Source: Eremothecium cymbalariae DBVPG#7215
Lineage: Eukaryota > Ascomycota > Saccharomycetes > Saccharomycetales > Saccharomycetaceae
Direction of reading: 5' to 3'
Assembly: GCF_000235365.1 (NCBI RefSeq)
Contig: NC_016449.1
Location: forward strand, 186,001-250,000
Length of the DNA stretch: 64,000 nt
Position 1 is the stretch's first letter; every line of letters starts with the position of its first letter. Shown in pieces: positions 44,215 through 52,497 of the stretch. The notes beneath the pieces are model-generated. The model had not been told where the DNA came from. It ran no database searches and saw only the letters and a list, made by a program, of their open reading frames with translations. The translations under genes and the position numbers were made by a program.

Positions 44215-45450
44215 TTAACGTCTGCTAGCTTTCATTCTCTTGTTCATTTCAGGTAACTTGAATGGAACTTTCAAGGCTGCAATCTTGTATGTAGAAGCTG
44301 CACTCTTAGGGATACCAAACGCTTGCGCTTGAGAGACTGTGGCACCTTTAACTATGGCACCCAACGTCTTTAGGAGATTTACTAGTTTAGAAGGTTTGAG
44401 ACCTAGTTCCTGGGCAATTGGAGATACTTCGACAAGGAAGTTATCCAAATGCATGATTATGACAAGAATATAGCACAGTAGTTTGTCTTCACGTTGTGGG
44501 TCAATAGTAAAAGAACGATCCTTAGATCTGCCAAACTGACCAGCTCTCAGGACTGCGAATCTTTCTAAAATACCGTCTATCAAAGTATCAGGTGGGGAAT
44601 TGAGTTTTTGCATTAGCATGATTTTGTCGTTTGTCCTACGATTGGCATAGACACCCAAGAGTAATGACAAATAATAGAGGAGTTGCAATTTTTGCATGTG
44701 AGCAGCTTGTGTAAGGGTAGAAATCTTTTTAGCAACGTATTGAGATTTGGAATATGGTAGCATTTGTAATTTTTGTTCAACATCTGCCTCCTTGATAATC
44801 GGTCCCACACGAAGAAAACTCCATTCTTTTTTCGGTATTATATTGTGTAATGGATAAATTTGTTCAACATCGGTGGCATCAACGTTTGCCAAAGGAGTGG
44901 GTCTATCTGTCGACGAGGATGTTTGTAGTTGTTCTCTAGAGGGGAGGTGTTTCCCGCTGTCTGTAACATTGTTGATAATATCAATAGCAGAATGTACCAC
45001 TTTATCTGAATCAATACGATTACGTTCAATATCAGCAATTGCTTTCTTTGCTTTCTTAGTACCAAATGCCTCTCCTAAAGCATTTCTCATTTCGGAAGCT
45101 TTAGCTTCACCTTGTTTGATCTTTGGTCCAGATAGGTTCCTTTTAGACTTGGAGTAAACTTTAGTTGGTATAACTGGTGTTTTGTAGAGCTCGATGGCTT
45201 TTTTCGAATGATCATATAGCCCTAAAACATAGCTACAACTTTCATCAAGAAGTTCATCGCTTTTACCTTTGTATTCTAATCTTTCATTCTCACCATGCAA
45301 TACGTAATTATCAGAGGAGGGCTTGCTGTATAACTTAAATGAAGTATCCTTTGGGGCACGGAAACCCTTGAAGAAAGAAGCAACCGCTATTGAGGGTTGT
45401 TGTCTTACAGATGTGATTTCTATTTCAGTATGGTGCCTCTTAACCGTCAT
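44215..45450 (-). CDS. RPA49: RNA polymerase I subunit A49
   Basis: Subunit of Pol I with TFIIF- and TFIIE-like functions in rRNA synthesis (family knowledge). The 411-residue protein has the N-terminal dimerisation domain (about 10-105), a linker, and a C-terminal tandem winged-helix domain (about 185-400) with a basic end. S. cerevisiae Rpa49 is about 415 residues. Its promoter carries PAC and RRPE motifs, listed separately, typical of ribosome-biogenesis genes. Confidence 0.93.
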   Translation of the reverse strand: MTVKRHHTEIEITSVRQQPSIAVASFFKGFRAPKDTSFKLYSKPSSDNYVLHGENERLEYKGKSDELLDESCSYVLGLYDHSKKAIELYKTPVIPTKVYSKSKRNLSGPKIKQGEAKASEMRNALGEAFGTKKAKKAIADIERNRIDSDKVVHSAIDIINNVTDSGKHLPSREQLQTSSSTDRPTPLANVDATDVEQIYPLHNIIPKKEWSFLRVGPIIKEADVEQKLQMLPYSKSQYVAKKISTLTQAAHMQKLQLLYYLSLLLGVYANRRTNDKIMLMQKLNSPPDTLIDGILERFAVLRAGQFGRSKDRSFTIDPQREDKLLCYILVIIMHLDNFLVEVSPIAQELGLKPSKLVNLLKTLGAIVKGATVSQAQAFGIPKSAASTYKIAALKVPFKLPEMNKRMKASRR

Positions 45451-45517
45451 AATTCGATGCTGTTAAGGTTATATTTTGCGGTATCGACCATGTTATAACA
45501 TGACGGTTAAATAAGGG

Positions 45518-45541
45518 CTCATCGCCTGGGCGAAAATTTTT
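45518..45541. promoter_or_regulatory. PAC and RRPE motifs between RPA49 and DPH4
   Basis: CTCATCGC (45518-45525, the complement of GCGATGAG) and GAAAATTTTT (45532-45541, the RRPE core) lie 6 bp apart in the 235-bp divergent promoter, 68-91 bp before the RPA49 ATG. This pair, bound by Dot6/Tod6 and Stb3 in S. cerevisiae, marks Pol I and ribosome-biogenesis genes. Confidence 0.75.
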
Positions 45542-45685
45542 CAAACTTGAATTACTACACAGAAAAAGAAATTTCGATGTTGTTGAACCTAATGCTATAA
45601 CAGAGGGATTATAGGTCTGGTACCAAAAGAATTGTGATCGCAGTAGTTCTATTGGGACTGCGGAGGGTTTCTTTTGTGGTATAAA

Positions 45686-46156
45686 ATGAATGTGTCTCAT
45701 TACAGTGTCTTAGGAATTGATAGCGATGCTGATTCGGATACCATTAAGAAAGCGTATCGTCGGCGACTGCTTGAAACGCATCCTGATAAGAAACAGATTA
45801 GCAATGAATCTTTGTCTGTCGATCAATTGCAAAAAGCATATCGTGTGTTGATAGATAAAGAATTGCGGGCTAAGTATGATTCAGAACTATCGGAGGGTTT
45901 TAAGAAGCAAGGGTTTTACATTACAGGCGAAGGGTTGGATGAATACTCGCTGGATCAATTTGAGTTTCATGAAAAGGACCGCACATTCACTATGAATTGC
46001 CCTAGGTGCACGGTTAATGAAGGTTTTGAATTTAACGAAGTTATGCTGGAAGGGCATGCCGTCGGGAAACAAGAAGGTGGGATGCATGTGGTAGTGCAGT
46101 GTAATTCATGTTCTTTATGGATCAACGTAAACTTTGATATAGTTTATAGTGAGTAG
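45686..46156 (+). CDS. JJJ3: Diphthamide synthesis J-protein Dph4/Jjj3
   Basis: J-protein with a CSL-type zinc finger that supplies electrons and iron in diphthamide formation on eEF2 (family knowledge). The 156-residue protein has a J domain with HPDKK (about 34-38) and a C-terminal CSL domain with CPRC (about 111-114) and CNSC followed by SLWI. S. cerevisiae Jjj3 is about 172 residues and maps to YJR097W. The frame opens at TTG 45674; the first ATG is 45686. Confidence 0.93.
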   Translation: MNVSHYSVLGIDSDADSDTIKKAYRRRLLETHPDKKQISNESLSVDQLQKAYRVLIDKELRAKYDSELSEGFKKQGFYITGEGLDEYSLDQFEFHEKDRTFTMNCPRCTVNEGFEFNEVMLEGHAVGKQEGGMHVVVQCNSCSLWINVNFDIVYSE

Positions 46157-46347
46157 TTGGTACAATTTAATGTTCGATTGAATCAATTGCTGGGTGTATT
46201 AATAATTATGCTATGTTACAAACAGTTTGTAAATGCAATTGTGTGTTGGTTTATGCAGCTTATAGGTATTAGAATGATAGGATATTTGAAAAAAAGTTTT
46301 CGATGACGATTGAAAGTAGTTTTATAGTCAATTGTATAGAGAGCAGA

Positions 46348-48622
46348 ATGAACAGGATTCTGATACGGAAGGCAGTCAAGAATATTATGTCGTCGTCAAC
46401 CACTGGGTAAAGTTACACAGCCCAAATGGATTAAACCTGAAGGTATTAAAGAGTACCCTGTGTTGAAGTTATATAACAGTTTAACAAGAAGTAAGGAGGA
46501 ATTTGTCCCGTTGTCGAAAGGTCGTAAGGTGACGTGGTATTCTTGTGGACCTACTGTTTACGATGCAGCTCATATGGGCCATGCTCGTAATTATGTGAGT
46601 ATTGATATTAATAGGAGGATTATGGAGGATTATTTTGGTTATCATGTTGTCTTTGTTCAGAATGTGACGGATATAGATGACAAGATCATAGTGCGTGCTA
46701 GATTTGAATATCTGTTTGATAAGTATGTTTTGGAGCATCCGATTGTGGATACGGAGGTAGAGGATAAAGTAGAAGTTGCATTGATAGAGTATATCCAACG
46801 GAATCTGGTCCAGGAGGCTTCTAGCATTGATGATTACAAAAAGTGGTATGGCAGTTTGGATGTTGAAAGGGAGAAAGTAGCCAATCCCAAATTTGCAATG
46901 CATGTAGCTGCGGTCGATGGTGCTATCAAGGCTCTAGAGCAAAAAGATTTAAGGGACCCGGAGTTGTTTTACGATTTGGTGAAGGATGTGATGGTTCCTG
47001 TGTTGGATCGTGAAGGTGGGTCTAGTGTACGTGAACCAGAAGTGTTCCGTAAGTTGCCTGCGTATTGGGAAGCGCGGTTCAACGAGGACATGGAGCGTTT
47101 GAATGTCAGACCGCCAACAGTAACCACGCGTGTTTCTGAGTATGTGGATGAGATCGTGGTGTTTGTGGAGCGGATCATCGAGAATGGCTACGGGTATGTT
47201 ACAGATGATGGTTCCGTTTATTTTGACACTCGGAACTTCGAGGCGTCTCCTAAGCACTCGTATGCCAAATGCCAACCTTGGAATCGTGGTCGTGAGGAGT
47301 TGATCCTGGACGGCGAGGGCTCTTTGGGGAAAGATTTGGGGGGCAAGCGTAGCCCAAATGACTTTGCTCTGTGGAAGTCTTCGAAGCCCGGCGAGCCCGA
47401 GTGGCCGTCGCCATGGGGCCGCGGTCGTCCTGGGTGGCATATTGAGTGTTCTGTTATGGCGAGTGATATCCATGGAGCGCAGATGGACATACATTCGGGT
47501 GGTATAGATCTGGCGTTCCCACATCACGACAACGAGTTGGCTCAGTCGGAGGCATGTTTCGAGAACGAACAGTGGGTCAATTACTTTTTGCACACTGGTC
47601 ATTTGCATATCGAGGGCCAGAAGATGTCCAAATCGCTAAAGAATTTCATCACGATTGAGGAGGCTCTGGAGCGGCATACGGCTCGGCAGCTGCGCCTAGC
47701 GTTTGCCATGACTCCGTGGACGAGCCAGCTTGATTTCAAAGAATCTGTGATGGCGGAGGTCCGTTCGTGGGAGCAAAGCGTTGGTAATTTCTTTCGTACC
47801 GTTCGTGCGTTGATGCTGGAAGAAGGTGGGGCTGTGAGGCGTCCTGGGCGGTTGGAAACGGAGTTGCGTGAATGTCTTGACGAGACGGCGGAGCGTGTGC
47901 ATTTGCAGTTGTGCGATAACCTGAATGTCGGGGGGATGCTGCGCAGTGTTGGCGAGCTGGTGGGCAGGGCGAACACGTATATAGCGGCGTCGGGCACGAA
48001 TGTACGTACGGAGGTGGTGGCTAGTGTGGCACGGTATGTCACTCGTTTGGTGGGGCTTTTAGGCATTGGCGTTCGTGCGGATGGGTTGGGGTGGGTTGAA
48101 GCGCATGCGGAAGCCCATCTAGCTGTCGAAGACATCGCAATGCCATATGTTCGGTGCTTGTCGCGGTTCAGAGATGAGGTTCGGTCTTTGGCCAGGCGAG
48201 GGGCCTCTTCTGTGGAGCTGCTTGCATTGTCGGATCGGCTGCGTGACGTGCAGTTACTGGAGCTAAACGTGAGTGTTGAGGACCGGCAGGATGAAGCCGC
48301 ATCGCTAGTGAAGTTTATTGGTGATGAAGAGAAGCAGCTGTTGATCAGGCAGCGGGAGGAGATGGAGGAGAAGGTGCGTGCACGGGCGGCGGCGGCCAGG
48401 GCAGCGGAGGCGAGGGAGCAGGAGCGCAGGGAGCGTGGCAAGATTGCTCCCGAGGAGCTGTTTCAAGATCCATCCAAGTATGGCGAGTGGGACGAGGACG
48501 GGATTCCCTTGAAGGATGCGCAGGGGGAGCCCTTGAGTAAGTCTATGCGCAAGCGGTTGCGCAAGCAGTGGGAGCAGCAGAAGAAGGTCCATGACGAGTG
48601 GCTGGCAAGCGGTGCGGCGTAG
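46348..48622 (+). CDS. CRS1: Cysteinyl-tRNA synthetase, with a frameshift at the N-terminus
   Basis: Charges tRNA-Cys; in S. cerevisiae one gene serves cytosol and mitochondria (family knowledge). The main frame has the class I HMGHARNY signature (HIGH type), KMSKS near 47625, zinc-ligand Cys/His, and a basic Arg/Glu-rich coiled tail. It has no ATG before the HIGH region: 5' to the GTG at 46460 it stays open to a TGA near 46360 without an ATG. A second frame has two ATGs (46348 and 46387) in front of a stop at 46408. A +1 shift at the GGG of 46405-46407 joins them as ...SSTTG-KVTQPKWIKPEG..., continuous with the enzyme. The 13 residues before the inner Met are rich in Arg/Lys and Ile and lack acids, fitting a mitochondrial presequence. 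The 3' half is unusually GC-rich. Confidence 0.88.
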
Positions 48623-48872
48623 ATAGTATTATGTTTAAGTGCTGTATAGTTTATGGTAGTTCTTATGCACGTGCTACGTTTGGTGAGGGGGTTGGAGTTC
48701 GTGTGTCTCGTGGTGCTTAGAGTTAATGAATGACAAAAGAAATTTTCGATGCAGCTTGTTTCAGAAAAAGTAGGTGAAATTTACAGATGGGGTCCCTTGG
48801 TGGTGAAAGTGAGGGCTTAGCGTGGTTGGAAGGATTGGCTGAAGTAGAGAAGCAGTTATTGGTGTTTGAGTG

Positions 48873-49522
48873 ATGGAGGGAGACTTAGAAGTGACGTATG
48901 TTTGTTTGTTTTAGAGGTTTAGTAGTGGTGTACGAGACTAACTGGATGTTGCGTTTGGCATAGGGCATCGGCGCTACAAGCTCTTTCTGAGTTGGAGGAT
49001 GAGATGGAGGCAGTGGAGTTGGAGCTTGAGAAACAGAGAAAGGTGCTGTTGGCACCTGTTTACAAAAAGAGGAGTGCGGTGATTGAAGGGATAGAGGGTT
49101 TTTGGAGAATTGTCCTGACGCAGCACGGGGAATTTGCGAACTATATTCGGGCGTGTGATTTTAGGTACGTCGAGGCGATTCGGCGCGTGGAGGTGGAATG
49201 GAGATGGACAGAGAGATGGGAATTTGCAATTACGATTGAGTTTGGGGAGGTTAAGGGGAAGTTACGGGCACAAACGGTAAGGAAGGAGTTTAAGGTGGGA
49301 GAGGATGAGGAGATGAGCAGCTCTCCAGTTGATATTGAGATACCCAAAGGTTACGAGGGATCGTTCTTCCAATGGTTCCAGTGGACAGGAGAACATCCTG
49401 AGGAGGAATTTGCTAATGGGGATGAGTTAGCCAGGCTGTTCAGTGAAGAGTTGTATCCGTATTGTGTAAGATACTATGCGGAAGCACAGAGAGACGTAGA
49501 AGAGGAAGAAGATATGTATTAA
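48873..49522 (+). CDS. VPS75: NAP-family histone chaperone Vps75, likely spliced
   Basis: Nucleosome assembly protein family chaperone that works with the acetyltransferase Rtt109. Family features: EGFWRIVLTQHGEFANYI, the earmuff domain, and SEELYPYCVRYYAEAQRD. Without splicing the first ATG is 49004, which would lose a helix conserved in the family. I infer an intron: exon 1 at 48873-48895 (ATG to GTGAC), intron 48896-48963 with GTATGT, a GACTAAC branch at 48936-48942 and a TAG acceptor, then exon 2 from 48964 in frame to give 193 residues. The acidic C-terminal tail is shorter than in S. cerevisiae. It is convergent with SUI1, 21 bp apart. Confidence 0.8.
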
Positions 49523-49543
49523 GTTAGACAAAGTATATAGCGC

Positions 49544-49870
49544 CTAGAAACCGTGAATCTTGATGTTCTTCTTTGGGATGGCCAGCTGGGTGATCAGGAA
49601 CTCGCAGACCTTGGCTCTCTGGTCGCCCTGCAACTGGATGATCTCGCCCATCTCGTCGTCCTTGACCATGTTGCCGTTGCAGCCAAAGTCCTTCCGCAAT
49701 ACCTTCAAGATGCGCTTGAGGTCGTACTCCTCGGGGATGCCCTGGACGGTGGTCAAGGTTTTTCTGCCGTTTCTCTGCTGGATACGGATGTGGATGTAGT
49801 TGGAGGAGGAGGCTTCGTCGTCGCCGGTGTCAGCAAAGGGGTCGAACGACTTGAGGTTTTCGATAGACAT
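49544..49870 (-). CDS. SUI1: Translation initiation factor eIF1
   Basis: eIF1 selects the start codon in scanning. The ATG at 49870 gives 108 residues, the S. cerevisiae length, with SIENLKSFDPFADTGDDE at the start and QGDQRAKVCEFLI near the end. An in-frame upstream ATG at 49939 would overlap the a1 remnant and is not believed. Codons are the GC-rich set used by highly expressed genes. Its promoter must lie within the mating-type sequences just upstream, because a1 ends only 55 bp before the ATG. Confidence 0.97.
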   Translation of the reverse strand: MSIENLKSFDPFADTGDDEASSSNYIHIRIQQRNGRKTLTTVQGIPEEYDLKRILKVLRKDFGCNGNMVKDDEMGEIIQLQGDQRAKVCEFLITQLAIPKKNIKIHGF

Positions 49871-49925
49871 GGTGGCGGTGGGGTGTGAGGTAGAAGGTAA
49901 GCAGAGAAAATTTTCAGCTGTCCTT

Positions 49926-50205
49926 TTAAAAGCGCGCACCTCGCGTCTTGGAACGCATTCGCTTATTTGTGAACCATATTCTTATCTGTATAGGTGTTAA
50001 CCCGCATTTCTCTGCAATTGCCCGTCTTTCTTTGGCGTTGGGACAACGCTTCCTTTCAAACACACTTTCCAGGAACTCCTTTGTTTCCTTGGGTAACACT
50101 GTTCTTCTTCGCTGTTTATCTCCTGTTAGTAAGGCAGAGGCTGGGATTACAATGAGACTCGTCACACATACTTCACCTAGCAGACCGAATTTTGTTCTAG
50201 ATTAC
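49926..50205 (-). pseudogene. MATa1: Truncated a1 homeodomain gene (MATa1 3' part)
   Basis: The exon at 49926-50111 encodes an a1-type homeodomain: RRRTVLPKET at its start, recognition helix IQIRIWFTNKRMRSK, then a short tail. It is preceded by a 60-bp intron (50112-50171) with GTATGT donor, TACTAAC branch site at 50125-50131 and CAG acceptor. Upstream a short exon scrap (50172-50201 at most) reads SRTKFGLLGE in phase 0, and an in-frame TAA lies just before it. No promoter or 5' exons follow; MATalpha1 begins 33 bp beyond. I infer this is the part of a1 that lies in the flanking shared sequence, left headless when the Y region is alpha. It could be silent or expressed only in a cells after switching. 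Confidence 0.8.
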
Positions 50206-50237
50206 AAGATGTATAAATTTACATAGTTCCTATTATA

Positions 50238-51029
50238 TTAAAAGGATGGCACTTCGTCTAATAGATGAAACAAATCTAACTCTGTAAAAAGTAGATTATT
50301 AAGTGGTACTCCCACATCTTCATCTGTAGACTTTTGAATATTTGGATTGAAGGCAGTATTCAGTTTATGGACTAGGTCAGTATTTCCTCCATTATTTCCA
50401 GTATTTAGGTATAAGTCCTCAACATATGGATGCTTTGATTTTTCATCTTGATCATCATCAATTTTTACTTTTCCTTTCGGGGTATAACTGGAAGTATATG
50501 TTTTTTCAAGCCACTCTGGAAAACTTTGATCTGGTTGTTCCATATTATAATGCTCAGCAAACATTTCCCAAGTTCTTTTCATCTTTGGTTTCTCATGCCA
50601 TAGTTGTGCCAAAATTCTTGACAATTCTAACTGCGGTACTATGCCTCTAAAAAATCTTGAATAATAACTTCTAAAAGCCATGAATTCATTAATCTTTTTT
50701 CGTTTCTTAGGAATATCAGTTTCTTCACTGTATGCTATACTCTTGTTATTATTACTTTGTTTAATATCTTCAAATTCAAAATTTTGTTGTTTTATGTACC
50801 TGAGAAGTTCTTTCGGCGGTTCGGGTATTTTCTTTGGTGGACCAGATGTCATATACAAATTAACACCTTCGCATTTATAATAGCCTTTTTTCTTGTTATA
50901 GTTATCTTGATTCTTGATTTCTAAAATCTTTAATACACTTGACCCCTTCCTTCTTCGGGACCCCTTTCTGGTCTTTGGTTTCTTGATTTTTACCCTGAAC
51001 ATAGGGGTCTTATAATTTATTTCTGACAT
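50238..51029 (-). CDS. MATalpha1: Mating-type protein alpha1 (alpha-box)
   Basis: Transcription activator of alpha-specific genes with Mcm1 (family knowledge). The 263-residue protein has the alpha-box at about 110-180: KKINEFMAFRSYYSRF, then PQLELSRILAQLWHEKPKMK and a W-M-FAEHYN helix. A basic N-terminal region and an acidic, Asn-rich C-terminus flank it. S. cerevisiae alpha1 is 175 residues, so the N- and C-terminal parts are extended. It is divergent from MATalpha2, as in other Saccharomycetaceae, which defines this as the alpha idiomorph. Confidence 0.95.
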   Translation of the reverse strand: MSEINYKTPMFRVKIKKPKTRKGSRRRKGSSVLKILEIKNQDNYNKKKGYYKCEGVNLYMTSGPPKKIPEPPKELLRYIKQQNFEFEDIKQSNNNKSIAYSEETDIPKKRKKINEFMAFRSYYSRFFRGIVPQLELSRILAQLWHEKPKMKRTWEMFAEHYNMEQPDQSFPEWLEKTYTSSYTPKGKVKIDDDQDEKSKHPYVEDLYLNTGNNGGNTDLVHKLNTAFNPNIQKSTDEDVGVPLNNLLFTELDLFHLLDEVPSF

Positions 51030-51260
51030 TATTCGATTTTCTGTTTAAACTTGATGTTTAAAGAAAGGAATATAGATAAGAAATACTATTCTACTTTTAT
51101 AATTTTGTAAAAATTGTATCCCCTTTTTAATTTGTTTTTAAAATTTGTTTCAAGTTGTGACAGGAACGTCCGAAGCTTAAATGATATAAATACTAGCACC
51201 AGATCGGGATGAGATTTTTTTTAGATCCCTGATTCAATACAAGCAACAGCACTAAGACTA
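51030..51260. promoter_or_regulatory. Divergent MATalpha1/MATalpha2 promoter
   Basis: 231 bp shared by the two alpha genes. TGTTTCA at 51146-51152 is the complement of the Ste12 pheromone response element TGAAACA. A TATA-like ATATAAATA lies near 51185. The a1-alpha2 operator that represses alpha1 in diploids could not be recognised with confidence. Confidence 0.55.
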
Positions 51261-52009
51261 ATGAATAGAATACCCATAATTTCATTACTTAATCCTTCTC
51301 CAGGCGATAGCCATAATATACGGCAAACTCTCACATCTTCATCAACTTTTTCCCTAAAGAAAGATACCTATGAGGCCGATATATTATTAAAAATGAGAAA
51401 TGAACTAATGAAACTCCACTCTAGCATCTGTTGTACAAATATTGAAAATGGTGAAGTAAATTTTATTCTGAACAAAGTACTTCAGGTATGTATAAACTTC
51501 AGAATATTCAATAATTAGTTCTTATACTAATATTAATTCAGGGACTTAAAATTTTAAGCTCAGATCAGGTTTTCTCAAAACCTGATCGTGTAGTTATCCA
51601 AAATATTTCACAGCTTACAGCAATTATTGTCAGGCTTGTGAATAAGAAAGAAGACATAATAAATCTTCAGAAAGGATTAGTGGATCCTAAGGAAATACCA
51701 GAGGCAATATCTAAAGAAAAGTGTGGAATAATTTTCAACGTGGTAACACAAGATATGATGGAAAATGGTAGGAAAGGAGGTAGCTCTTCTTATAAAGGCC
51801 ATAGGCTACCAAAGAAACATGTCCAATTACTGGAAAGTTGGTATAAGAATAATATTGAAAACCCATATCTCAATGACACTGATATTAGAATATTAATGAG
51901 AGAAACAGGTTTCTCCAGAAGTCAGGTAAAAAATTGGGTAGCAAATAAAAGAAGAAAAGACAAACATTCTACTATTTCTCCAGAATTATCAGATTTATTA
52001 GCTAACTAA
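51261..52009 (+). CDS. MATalpha2: Mating-type homeodomain repressor alpha2, one intron
   Basis: Represses a-specific genes with Mcm1, and haploid genes with a1 (family knowledge). Exon 1 is 51261-51485 (75 codons, phase 0). The intron 51486-51541 (56 bp) has donor GTATGT, branch TACTAAT at 51524-51530 and acceptor CAG. Exon 2 is 51542-52009. The product is 230 residues, against 210 in S. cerevisiae. The TALE-type homeodomain lies at about 160-220: KGHRLPKKHVQLLESW, then SRSQVKNWVANKRRKDK. Without splicing, exon 1 ends at a stop at 51518, and exon 2 has no ATG before its homeodomain frame. Confidence 0.93.
51486..51541 (+). other. Intron of MATalpha2
   Basis: 56 bp from GTATGT to TTCAG with a TACTAAT branch-like site 11 bp before the acceptor. 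Both exons join in phase 0. Confidence 0.85.
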
Positions 52010-52117
52010 TAAGGATTATAATATGTATATTTCTCTATACCTAAACGCGAATTTAATTCTCATTTCATTAAGTTTTCTCCAGTTCAATGTAGAAAAAATA
52101 TATATATATAAGAAGCG

Positions 52118-52212
52118 AACGACCACATATTAGACTCAGAATCTTCGAGTGAAGATTCTGAGTCTTGTAGTAATTCAGCAGAAAAAAAAAGTGAAAATGT
52201 TATGTGGTCGTT
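52118..52212. repeat. Nested inverted repeats beside MATalpha2
   Basis: Outer arms of 12 bp (AACGACCACATA, 52118-52129, and its complement 52201-52212) enclose an inner perfect 15-bp hairpin with a 4-bp loop (52132-52146, GAGT, 52151-52165). A 9-nt A run lies between. The inner stem could serve as a terminator for alpha2; the outer arms are not needed for that. Confidence 0.95.
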
Positions 52213-52227
52213 TTTCAAGGATTGAAG

Positions 52228-52497
52228 ATGTTTTTAGTTCCCTGTAAAGTTCGTTACTCCGGCCCCACCGCCGAATTCCAATCCCTCAACCATATCAGAG
52301 GCAGGAAGATTGTTGGTAAAGATATTTTATCCAAATTCCCCGATTCCAAGGCTTATTTGGCCCGCCCCGACAAGGTGGCAACCCTCGACGCAATCCTCAA
52401 TTGTGAACGTGATGGCAACCACCAAAGACTCCTTTCTGAGTTCCACAGGTTTGACGAATATTTAGACCTAAATGATGCCATCCATGGTACTACATAA
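52228..52497 (+). CDS. RNH203: RNase H2 subunit C
   Basis: Non-catalytic subunit of RNase H2, which removes ribonucleotides from DNA. The 89-residue protein begins MFLVPCKV and has the GPTAEF motif with a following RGRKIVGK, recalling S. cerevisiae Rnh203 and human RNASEH2C. The C-terminal NCERDGNHQRL matches the NYEREG region. The frame is open from GTG 52204, but the first ATG is 52228. Its stop overlaps the 3' end of RCY1 on the other strand by 8 bp. Confidence 0.8.
   Translation: MFLVPCKVRYSGPTAEFQSLNHIRGRKIVGKDILSKFPDSKAYLARPDKVATLDAILNCERDGNHQRLLSEFHRFDEYLDLNDAIHGTT

Noticed and set aside
46408..46422. A 15-bp GTAAAG..ACAG intron to repair CRS1
   Set aside because: Far too short for splicing and without a branch site; a frameshift is simpler.
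47599..48441. 280-codon frame opposite to CRS1
   Set aside because: High GC in CRS1 removes stops on the other strand; the composition is Ser/Arg-rich with no domain, and CRS1 explains the DNA.
49871..49939. N-terminal extension of SUI1 from the upstream ATG
   Set aside because: The inner ATG gives exactly the family length; the extension overlaps the a1 3' end.
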